Shown here: one piece after another, positions 45,808 to 55,347 of the stretch
Numbering within the stretch: position 1 is the stretch's first letter
Layout of the letters: each line of letters begins with the position of its first letter
From: Crotalaria pallida
Taxonomy: Eukaryota > Streptophyta > Magnoliopsida > Fabales > Fabaceae
Direction of reading: 5' to 3'
DNA: 64,000 nucleotides
NCBI GenBank assembly: GCA_037953625.1
Contig: CM075650.1
Location: 149,201,206 to 149,265,205, forward strand
Made by a program: the position numbers and the translations under genes
The notes under the pieces: generated by a model
Databases searched by the model: none
What the model was told of the DNA's origin: nothing
The model's input: only the letters and a program-made list of their open reading frames with translations

Positions 45808-45812
45808 ATAGT

Positions 45813-46485
45813 TGTAGTTTTCGTGTTATATCTTTGTCCTTTGATGGAGCCTGGTATTTATAGAGTTTTTATGGGCTTCTGGGCTTGGTGTATTTTCCTT
45901 GGTATATCCTCTAGTTGCAAGGATAATATCCATGTGATCTTGACTTATTTAGATAAGCGATAATCCTCTATAATTATAAATAATCCAACATTTATCCCCT
46001 CTAATTGAGTTGTTATCTGTCGGAGATTTACTTCGTGATTAAGTCTAATGATTTACTTATTGGTCTCACCTGTAGCTCAATTTTTTCCTGAGCCCATCGA
46101 TGTAGATCTTTCAAGGTCACTTCTTGCTCTATACTAAAAAAAAAAGTCTAATCTATAATCGACAAATTCGATCGTGAAACCCTTTTTTTCGTTTGCAAAT
46201 TAGTGATCAAATTAGCGATCGAACAATAGAGGTCGCAAATAACTAGTTGCAAAAGTTTTTGTGACTGAAAATGACTACTTTAAAATAGATTGTTGTTTTG
46301 GTGACCAAGAAAAGAATGAAATTTAAAACAAAAATTATAGGAAAAAGGTGATTTTATTCAAAAGAAGTATGAGCCATATTTCAAGTAGTGACTAATTACA
46401 GAAGAAAGCTACAAAAATACATATCAGACCCAAGAAACTTAAAACTAACATTTGAGTCAACATCTAAAATAAAACATTAACTTCA
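45813..46485. other. Intergenic, no gene
   Basis: Moderately AT-rich. ggtatttatagag near 45852 resembles a TATA region, but no coding frame follows it. Confidence 0.4.
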
Positions 46486-46529
46486 ATGTCAAAGTATAAG
46501 TCAACATATGCCTATGAGCACATTACATT

Positions 46530-46821
46530 GAACAAAAGATTGTTGGTTCATACCTTATCTAATACTTTTTTAGAGATTGTTGGTTTGACTTTGCCTAAGT
46601 TGCAATGCAAGTATATGCTAGGCCTATGGTCTATGCTTTGTTGGTGCATTTGGCTTGCAAGAAATGAGGTAACTTTTAATCATGCCAATTTTATTATGAT
46701 GGAACTTAGGGATAAATTCAAGGTTAAATATTGGTTGTCGTTTATGGTCATTAGTGAATCCACTTTTACTTTTTCATACTGGTGTTTGAACCCTTTAGAA
46801 TGCCTTGAGAGACTTTTTTAA
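46530..46821 (+). pseudogene. Non-LTR retrotransposon (LINE) 3'-end relic
   Basis: The frame contains LWSMLCWCIWLARNEVTFN, which resembles the segment after the zf-RVT region in plant LINE reverse-transcriptase proteins, where W..W..RN..F is typical. It runs on to ...NPLECLERLF and a stop at 46819-46821. Nothing recognisable precedes it, so only a fragment remains. Confidence 0.45.
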
Positions 46822-47732
46822 TCTTTTGTATTTTGTTGTTTGGATACTTCTAGTACTCCTTAGTAAATTATTGACCATAAAAAAGTTTATTAGTTTATAA
46901 AAGAGAATAAAGTCTCTCCTGATATAAGGAGAGAAACTATCTTCTCGCATCCACTCAAATCACGACACGTATCCCACTGAAGTTTCATTCTCTCACCACA
47001 TCTCTCTTTGCTCTCTTCATCTTATCCCACCCTTATTCCATTCTCTATAATCTAGTCAAACATTTCTCGTAAAGTTACACAATTTATTTTATTTCTCTCT
47101 CCTTTGACCTCATTTTTTTCCTTTTCCAATTTACTCTCTTGAAGACTCATTGTTGTTTTGTGCTTTTTAATTGTGGATTTGGAAGCTCTTTCTAGGTAGC
47201 AAAGCAATGAAGCTCACCATGGCACAAATATCAAGGGATATGTCGCTATCTAGTTTTGTGTAGGCGGAGGTCAACGACGTTGATGATGGGTTGTGGAATG
47301 TGGTTTTTTGAGACCAGATTAGAGGTATCGGTTCAATTCTGGTTCGACTGTTGGCAGTAATGATGCGGTGGTTGGTAATGACGCTATTGCTATTGGCCGA
47401 TTGGGCTATGGTCCTTATGGTATGTTAAAGCTTGGTGGTTTGATGTTGGAATGTGAAATTTTTTGATTGTTTATTTTGTTTTGTGAAAGATAGAAATGAT
47501 ATGGCAGAAAGGTGAAGATGATAATTGGGTTCATATATGGATTTAGTTTTCTTTTGAATAAAACTTATCAAATATAGATTTTTTTAACATATGCTCTAAG
47601 GGGGTAATTCTGCAATGCATAAAAAACAAAACATGCATCAGTGCATGGGTTGACTTGCACAGGGAATAGGCTGGTTTTTGATATTTGCAATAAAGGGCTT
47701 CACTTATTGAGTATTGCTTATACACCATTAAT
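46822..47732. other. Intergenic, no supported gene
   Basis: No domain or clear repeat boundary seen. CT-rich stretches near 46970-47110 look like leader sequence but lead into no coding frame. Confidence 0.4.
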
Positions 47733-47805
47733 GTGTTATACCGAAATTGCCCCTCTATCACCACTGCTTCTCCCAATCCGACCCTGATGGCACCGCCCCA
47801 CACGG

Positions 47806-47910
47806 CACCACCGCCACTGGAACTGGAATCCACCGCCACCATCTCACTGGAACTGGAATCCACAGCCACCATCTCACTGGAACTGAAATCCACCGCCACC
47901 ACCTCCTTCT
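47806..47910 (+). repeat. 30-33-bp GC-rich minisatellite
   Basis: Three to four units of ggaactggaatccaccgcca plus ccatctcact, within a wider GC-rich patch at 47740-48110. Frames on both strands (82, 110 and 196 codons) simply translate the repeat. Confidence 0.7.
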
Positions 47911-48282
47911 CCACCATCTCACCGGAACCGGTACCGCCGCGACCCATCATCATGTCACTAGGGCTAGAACCACCGCACTGACCTCCAACATCATCGAAGA
48001 TGACCGGCCGCAAAACTCGCTTCCCCTGTGCTCCGCCACCGCCGCAACGGTCTTGCCAAGATTGCCCCGTCCGGTGTGACCACCATTCCGTCATCTTCTG
48101 CATCCGGATCCGGATCACCATGAGTTTTGACACATTCGTGGATGTGCAGTGGATGTGCAGAAGAATGGATAGAGGAAGATGGAGAGCTACGAAGAAGAAG
48201 ATGAACAGTTCTTTTTTAGTTTTTTAAATTGTTAAAAAAACAATAATATATTATGTATTAACCAAACATCAACTAATATTAC

Positions 48283-48352
48283 TGACTAGCCTAGTGGTCA
48301 CAGTATCGCCTATCAGTAGGAAGGCTCTGGGTTCAAACCCCACCTTCTACAA
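48283..48352 (+). mobile_element. SINE head (tRNA-like), 5' part
   Basis: Box A-like tagcctagtggtcacagtat and box B-like gggttcaaacccc are spaced as in a tRNA, but no acceptor stem forms and no anticodon arm is convincing. This is best read as the head of a SINE. The 3' boundary is obscured by the AT-rich repeats that follow. Confidence 0.55.
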
Positions 48353-48400
48353 CTATAACTTTTTTGTCTTTTGAATTATTATGGAGTAACATATTTATTT

Positions 48401-48984
48401 TTATGTTTTAAATTTTTTTTCTCAACTTTCATACTTATGTAATTATTTTCTACAACTACAATTTTTGTATTTTGAATCCTTCTACAACTATAATTTTTTG
48501 TCTTTTGAATTATTATTAACATATTTATTTTTATGTTTTAATTTTTTTTATCAACTTTCATACTTGTGTAATTATTTTCTACAACTAAAATTTTTGTTTT
48601 TTGAATTATTATTAACATAGTTCTTTTATGTTTTTTGAATTATTATTAACATAGTTCTTTTGTGTTTCATTAAGGAAGAACATGTTTTATGTATTTTTAT
48701 GTTTTAAATTTTTTTTATCAACTTTCATACTTATGTAATTATTTTCTACAACTACAATTTTTGTATTTTGAAACCTTCTACAACTATAATTTTTTGTCTT
48801 TTGAATTATTATTAACATATTTATTTTTATGTTTTAATTTTTTTTATCAACTTTCATACTTGTGTAATTATTTTCTACAACTAAAATTTTTGTTTTTTGA
48901 ATTATTATTAACATAGTTCTTTTATGTTTTTTGAATTATTATTAACATAGTTCTTTTGTGTTTCATTAAGGAAGAACATGTTTT
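48401..48984 (+). repeat. 294-bp tandem duplication with internal sub-repeats
   Basis: Two long copies with period 294 (ttatgttttaaattttttt at 48401 and 48695), each ending cattaaggaagaacatgttt. Within each are shorter repeats of tcaactttcatactt, ttctacaactaaaattttt and gaattattattaacata. Confidence 0.85.
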
Positions 48985-48999
48985 ATAATGCATAAAAAG

Positions 49000-49300
49000 G
49001 TTTTAGCGCTGACCCTTAAACGTGTGTTATAAAATTAAAATTTCATAAAACACACTTAGGAGTCATCGTGCTTGCAAAAATATAATATTATAAAATTAAA
49101 ATTTTTGCAAGCATGCTGACCCATCAACGTGTGTTATGTACACTAATCCATCAGAGTGTGTTATGAAATTCATATTTTATAATACACGTTGTGGGGTTAG
49201 CGTGTGTATTTAAATGCTATATTTTAAAACACATGTTGTCCCCTTAGCATGGGTTAATAAAATTTTAATTTCATAACACACGCTGAAGGGTTAGCATGTA
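49000..49300. repeat. Palindromic array built on gctgaccc / acacacgttg
   Basis: Several inverted units of about 60-70 bp: gctgacccttaaacgtgtg pairs with later acacacgctgaagggttagc, and aattaaaatttcataa-type sequence forms the spacers. At least five half-units alternate orientation. This could be the subterminal part of a DNA transposon, as in the MULE at the window start. Confidence 0.6.
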
Positions 49301-49863
49301 TTGTTTATTTACCTTTTTTGAAATATGAGAAGGGTATTTTGAGATTACACTATTTTAGTAAGGTTATTATGAGATTTTCACATAAAAAAGGGATCAACAA
49401 ATAAAGAGAATAGTAAAAAAAAAAAAAATTAACACCCATGAACAAAAAATAAGGGCCCAATTAATTAAAAAAAATTAACCATTCATTCAAGCCCATATTA
49501 ATGGCCACCAAACATCTCTGCAAAACGGCACCGTCCTTTTAATGGCTTATTGGCAAAGGAGCATAACAATTGGCAACGTGCTTAACAGGTAGCAAGTTCA
49601 TATCTTGTCCATCCATTCCACAATAAGCAATTATCTATGCTTATTAACATCACTTGCATCAGTGCAAGCCAAACATTATCATACTTTGCAGCCACACCCC
49701 TCTAAGGTGCCCTAAGGCACACGTTAGAACAATTTTTTTAACTTCTAATATGTATTTCTTACCATATGCCATAGGAGACACGTTAGAACGATTTTTCTAA
49801 CTTATGCACTGTGTGCATTGTATAAATAATCCTTAAAAAGTAGGTATTTATATATAAAAAAAA

Positions 49864-50174
49864 AGAGTGAAGTATCAACTTCGCTTTTGATGTTTTTTCA
49901 GTGTACCAACTTAATCCCTAAAAATGTGAAAATATCAACTTGGTCCTTCAAAATTTTCGGACATACCAACTTGCTTCCCCAATTCTTTTTAATATACCAA
50001 CCTGATCCCTCAAGATTTTCATATTTTAAGGATCAAATTAGTAGTTCTGATAATCTTGAGGGATCAAATTGGTACATCCGAAAATTTTGAGGGACCAAGT
50101 TGGTATTTACTCATTTTCGAGGACTAAGTTGGTACATTGAAAAAACATCAAGGACGTTGTTGGTACTTCACTCT
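49864..50174. mobile_element. Fold-back MITE, family 1
   Basis: 311 bp whose two halves are inverted copies. The left end reads agagtgaagtatcaacttcg and the right, reversed, agagtgaagtaccaacaacg. The arms are about 140 bp and repeat taccaacttggtccct-type sequence. No coding capacity. Confidence 0.8.
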
Positions 50175-50875
50175 AAAAAAATGATATAGTATTTAATAAA
50201 TCAAGGGGTTATTTATACTTTTGGTCTTTTATCTTATTTTGATGATGCACTTTGATCTTTTATCATTTTCTTGATTTATATTGGTCCTTTATCTTGTAAA
50301 AACAAAATTAATTTGATCCTTTACTTAATAAACAACTCAGTTTGGTCCTTTATTTATTTTTTTTAAGTTTCAACTCAATCCTTTATTCTTATCGAACTCA
50401 TTCCTTTATTCTTATGGAAAAGGTTCGTTTTGAGTAAAAAATTTTGCAAGTTTTTAGATGAATTTTATATTGTTAAAGTCAAAGACAAGATCGGCATGAT
50501 GTATTATGTAAAAAAATCAAAACTCTGTTTAAAAAAATGCAGTAATTGATAATAAAACTCCAAAATTTGGTGATGTTGACAAAAAAAAAACCAAATTGAA
50601 TCTAAAAAAAGATGCCAAAAAAATATTTTAAAAGAAGAGAAAGGATCAAAATGAATATTCAAAATAAAATAAATGACAAAAATATAAATAAGTCTAAATC
50701 AAAAGATAATTATTTAATTTTCCAACACAAGTTTACTTTTATGTAATTTTATAGTTTGTTACCCTCAATTTTAAGAATCGAAGACTATAAGTTAAAATGT
50801 AAATTAAAGTGCATATGGTAAAAAAATATTGAAAACTAAATTCTCTATTTTAAATTATTAAACATTTAGCTTTTT
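50175..50875. other. Intergenic, repeat-like, no gene
   Basis: 50220-50400 repeats ggtcctttat units (ttggtcctttatcttgt, ttggtcctttatttat), like one arm of a fold-back element. The matching arm is not clear. Confidence 0.4.
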
Positions 50876-51440
50876 AATTAATTGGCTAAACTGCTCATTT
50901 GGTTTCTTACCTTTTTTTTTAATTTCAATTTGGTCCCTTACCTTTATTTGGTGTAAATTTGACCCCTTGAGTTTCAAATCGTTAACACCGTTAGTCCCAA
51001 CCGTTAGTATTCTTTGTTGATTTGAAATCGTTTTCCTTCTACTTGATACTAGTGAATAGCTGAGCTCCAACTCACATTTTTGTCTCTTCAGTTGTGCCCT
51101 AGCAAAGGAAACGTTTCCCTCCAAAAGGCTGTAAATGAATTTCTGAAACGCTCTCCTTTTTTCCCTTGAGAAGAAGGTGAAACGTAGGCTCTAAAACGAC
51201 AACGTTTTGGGCCACAAATTATGCGGATACAGAGAGAGAGACGTTTTCTCAGCCACGTATATAATTAATGGTCATGTAAGATTAAAATTGACAACGTTAA
51301 CAACGATTGACGGTTGAGACTAAAGATGTTAACGATTTGAAACGTAAAAGAACAAATCGACACTAAATAAAAGTAAGGGACCAAATTGAAATATAAAAAA
51401 TAAGGTAAGAGACCAAATGAGCAGTTTAGCCTAATTAATT
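50876..51440. mobile_element. TIR element with about 130-bp arms, family 2
   Basis: 565 bp. Left end aattaattggctaaactgct and right end, reversed, aattaattaggctaaactgc, both followed by atttggtctcttacc-type sequence and tttcaatttggtccctta. The interior is unique (about 51010-51280). No transposase. Confidence 0.75.
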
Positions 51441-51463
51441 CAATGGTATTTTTGTAGTCTTTT

Positions 51464-51652
51464 TTTTTTGTGTACACCAACCGGTACCTGGATCTGGTTT
51501 ACCCAGAATCCGACTCATCCGGTCCGACCCAACTGAGCTCGCACTAAGCGGTAGAGGTCTCCCAGCGGGGGTTGCTCCATACCCAAGGCTCGGACTCGAG
51601 ACCAATTGGTTAAAGGATCAAGTGAGCTACCACTTGACAAATCTCACATTGA
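51464..51652 (-). mobile_element. tRNA-derived SINE, minus strand
   Basis: On the minus strand, box A-like gtggtagctcac (51633-51622) and box B-like ggtctcgagtccgag (51603-51589), ending in an A run (T run on the plus strand at 51460-51469). Flanked by ttttgtagtctttt at 51450-51463 and 51653-51666. Confidence 0.85.
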
Positions 51653-51666
51653 TTTTGTAGTCTTTT

Positions 51667-52030
51667 ATAAGGCTAAAAAAATCCATAATTTTAAGTTAAC
51701 TTTGGATGGTTAGAAAAAACACTTTTTGAAATTGAAATTACACTTCATAGAGCCTATTCCTATTTTTATAGCTCCCACCTCATTTTGCTTCAGCGAGCGT
51801 TTGATTCGGTTGCTTGATCATACTTTTTCAATTTTTCATCAATGAAAGGAAACTCTTTATGAGAAGAAAAGAGATGCAGTACAAGTGCAATTACTACAGC
51901 AGTACAACACGTCAATATAGGATTCTAACTGCTGCTAATGATTTATTGCCAAAGTTACCATATTGCTGCATTTTATTGGTAAAATATAATATAAAATGTG
52001 TATACCAAAAAAATATATATAATATAAAAT
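51667..52030. other. Intergenic, no gene
   Basis: AT-rich. The 72-codon frame at 51814-52032 shows no domain. Confidence 0.45.
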
Positions 52031-52324
52031 AGGCTTAATTGCACTTTTGGTCCCCCAATTTTCTCAATTTGGCGATTTTGGTCCCCCAACTTTTAATTTA
52101 GCGATTTTGGTCCCCCAATTTACGATTTGTAGCGATTTTGATCCCTCCGTCAATTCCACCGTTAATTGTGCTGACGTGGTTGCTGACACGTGTCCCTCTG
52201 GTAAATTGGAGGACCAAAATCGCTACAAATCGTAAATTGGGGGACCAAAATCGCCAAATTAAAAGTTGGGGGACCAAAATCGTTAAATTGAGAAAATTTG
52301 GGGACCAAAAGTGCAATTAAACCT
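52031..52324. mobile_element. Fold-back MITE, family 3, copy 1
   Basis: 294 bp. Ends aggcttaattgcacttttgg and, reversed, aggtttaattgcacttttgg. The arms are built from repeats of cgattttggtcccccaa. The loop near 52190 contains the perfect palindrome gacacgtgtc. Frames across it on both strands are artefacts. Confidence 0.88.
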
Positions 52325-53178
52325 TTTTTTTTAATAATCAATGACCTTTCTAAAAGCCCATGTTATTATTGTGTATTAGATAAGAGAAAATTTATGATCT
52401 CACACTTTGTGCACAACTTTATTTGCTAAAATATTGTGATTAGCTAAAAAAATTGTAATATATTAATAAGAGTTTATATTAGTTGAAATTCTACAAGTTT
52501 TTTCGGTTGCGGTAATTTATACTCTAATATTTCTCTTGAGATTAATTTGAAGTTAATCTTGGCATTATACTAAAACTCTATTTGAGAGTCCATTGTCACT
52601 AATTACAAGGTGTGTGACTGTGTGAGTGATGAAAATTTCGATTAGCAAAATTTGTAATTCCTTTTTAAAATATGCAATCAGATTTCCTTGACAAGTAAAT
52701 TGTCACAAAAATTAAGGAGAAGGCTAACACGTGCGTATTTGTTAAGAGACTAAATATAGTTTAAATGTTGTTTCCAATTCTATTTTCTTAAAACACCTCT
52801 ATTTTTTTTTTTTATAAATTTGATAAAATTAAATTCAACCAATTAATCTCCTTAATAAATGTCATTTTAATTTTTTTTTGCCTTATAAATTGAAGGGAGT
52901 ATATGTTAATTTTTCCTTATTAAAAATAATTTTAATTTTTTTTCCTTATAGGATATTTTTCATTTTTCAATTTCTTTATGTACTTTGAGATGAGATATAA
53001 TACTTTATGTCAGTTTTCAATTACTTTATGTCATTTTTCAATTTCAATTATAACATAACTGGTTATATTTTAACTTTAACTTTTTCTATACTTTATGAGA
53101 TACATAAAATTTTTAAAACAAATTTTCTTAATTTTGTACTCGAAACATGTACTCGCTATTTTTAATTTTTGTTTTTTT
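52325..53178. other. AT-rich intergenic, no gene
   Basis: Contains MITE-type debris (aaattgaagggagtatat at about 52890) and no coding frame. Confidence 0.45.
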
Positions 53179-53432
53179 GGCTTAATTGCACTTTTAGTCC
53201 CCCAATTTTGTTAATTTGGCGATTTTGGTCCCCCAACTTTTAATTTGGCGATTTTTGTCCCCCAATTTACGATTTGTAGCGATTTTGGTCCCCCAAGGAC
53301 ACGTGTCAGCAGCCACGTCAACACCGTTAACAGTGGAATTGACGAAGGGACCAAAATCGCTACAAATCGTAAATTGGGGGACCAAAATCGCCAAATTGAG
53401 AAAATTGGGGGACCAAAAGTGCAATTAAGCCT
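53179..53432. mobile_element. Fold-back MITE, family 3, copy 2
   Basis: 254 bp, same ends and arms as the copy at 52031 (ggcttaattgcacttttagt; reversed right end aggcttaattgcacttttgg). One arm is shorter by one repeat. The loop again carries gacacgtgtc, near 53299. Confidence 0.88.
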
Positions 53433-53691
53433 ATAAAATATCACAATAAATAAATAAATATATATGTATATATATATATATGAGGAGGGATCAACTTACA
53501 CCCATTTAAACTTACAACTCTTACTCTCAATCATGACCATTAAAACTAACTTAATCTAACAGTTAAAAAGTGGTCGCGGTCACTTATGCTTTGTTTGGTT
53601 GGAGTGAAAATGGGAGGAGAGAATTTGAGAGGAAAGAAATTGAGAGGAAAACTGAGTTTTCCCCTGTTTGGTACAGGAGAGAAAACGGAGG

Positions 53692-55279
53692 TGTAGAATC
53701 AAGTCTCCAATGAGGTGGATTTATTTTGAAGATGAAAATATAATTAGATCATGAATTTAAAGGAAGAATTCAAGCTCACCAAGTCAAGAAGATCAAGTGC
53801 ATCAAATTAGCTAGTCATTCTCTCTTTTAATTTTTAATTGTAATTTTATTTCTTTAATTGAGAGTGGGTAGCTTAGGAAGTAATCTCATCCTAGGATAAA
53901 TAATTTTAATGCATGAAAAAGGTTGGGATCACATAAAATTATTTCTTGAGAAGAGAATTGAAATTAATCTTTGAAAAACTTAATTTTTATCATCTCTGGG
54001 CAAAAGACTCGAGTGGTCTGAAAATTACTCGAGTAGCAAAACACTCGAGTAATCTGAAAATCACTCGAGTATCAAAAGAATCGAGTAGTTTCCAAAAGAC
54101 TCGAGTATTTCAGCCTCAATCAGAGATTTGACCGTTAGTTCAGTGCATGGGCATTTCTATTGTAAGATGGGCAAAAGACTCGAGTAGTGTCAAAAATACT
54201 CGAGTATTTTGGTTCTGACAGCAAATTTTTAACCGTTGGAAGAGGGCAAAAATGGGAGAAAAAAATTTGTCTCACTCTCTCATTCCCTCTTCACTATATT
54301 AGAATTGAATGCCTTTGAACTAAAAAAACAAGAACATAAAAGAGCATTGTGCTAAACATTCTCTTGGCTTATTCTCTCTCAAGTGATAAATTCTCTAACT
54401 CAACCTATTCATTCATCATTATTATTTTGTCCAAAGAGTTAGAGATTGTGCTTTATTGTTGTGGAAATCATTTGTTGGATTTCTCCACATACACATACAC
54501 TTCTTGTTCCAAAAATCTTGGTGAGGTATCCAAGTACTTGGTGAGGTATCCAAGTTCTCAAGTCTTGAGAGGTTCTCAAGCAAAGTCTAAGAGGTTCTTA
54601 GCTTGGTGGAGCTCTTGAAGGTTTCAAGGAGCTTGACGAAGAAGGAATCTTCATCACCAAACTTCAAATTGGGGTAGAAATTCAAGAGTTTGGTACACTC
54701 TTGAAAGGGTTAGGTTGAGTGAGGAATCTCAATACCCTTTGTAATATTTCTAACAATTTGATTTTAGTAGACACTCCTAAGGTTCTTAGGGGGACTGGAC
54801 TAGCTCTCTAAATAGAGAGTGAACCAGTATAAAATTGGTGGTGTTGTTCTTTTTATAGTTTTCTTTGCTTTCAAGTAAAAACCAAACCTAAGTTTCTCTA
54901 AAGGGGCTTTTTAATTAGAGTAGTAATTCCGCTGCAATTAGGTTGTTTTCAAGTTGTTATAGCTTTATTTAATTGCTTTCTACTCTTCTATTAATCTGCC
55001 CTGGACTGGTCTAATTCGTATTGATTAAAGTGCAAATTATTCAGAAACTATTTTCTGCTAACTGCACGATTTACTCGAGTATTCTTCAGAAGACTCGAGT
55101 GTTCTTGTGATTTTACTCGAGTAGTCTGAAAAAGACTCGAGTGTTCTTGCTCTGTTTCAGAAAAATTTGCACGTGATCAATTATACTTAATTGCATTCGA
55201 AAAATTAGTCACTGTTGCATTCAGATTACTATTCACCCCCCCTCTAGTAATTGCTAAGCCCGCTTGTTGGTTTCCAACA
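53692..55279 (+). repeat. 5' LTR of Sirevirus copy 2
   Basis: 1588 bp, tgtagaatcaag..ggtttccaaca. About eleven intact ACTCGAGT palindromes at 54007-54205 and 55073-55143, plus one mutated to aatcgagt near 54079 that is intact in the 3' LTR. A 20-bp unit, cttggtgaggtatccaagta, is duplicated at about 54518-54557 and single in the 3' LTR. The end shares cacccccc..ctctagta and aagcccgcttgttgg with copy 1. Confidence 0.92.
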
Positions 55280-55301
55280 AGTGGTATCAGAGCTCGGTCG
55301 A
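55280..55301 (+). promoter_or_regulatory. Primer-binding site (initiator tRNA-Met) of copy 2
   Basis: tggtatcagagctcggtc starts 2 bp after the LTR, identical to copy 1. Confidence 0.9.
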
Positions 55302-55347
55302 AAGATCGAGCGTAAAAGCTTTTTCGAAAAAGATCCTTTTGGAAACA

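Noticed and set aside
47543..48227. 196-codon minus-strand ORF with repeated EMVAVDSSSS
   Set aside because: The repeats come from a 30-33-bp minisatellite and are equally open on the other strand. No conserved domain or gene structure.
48283..48352. tRNA gene
   Set aside because: A and B boxes are present but no cloverleaf with acceptor pairing can be drawn, so a SINE head is more likely.
54349..54618. 89-codon ORF in the copy 2 LTR
   Set aside because: It lies wholly in LTR sequence, and its 3' LTR counterpart differs after the 20-bp duplication, so it is not under coding constraint.
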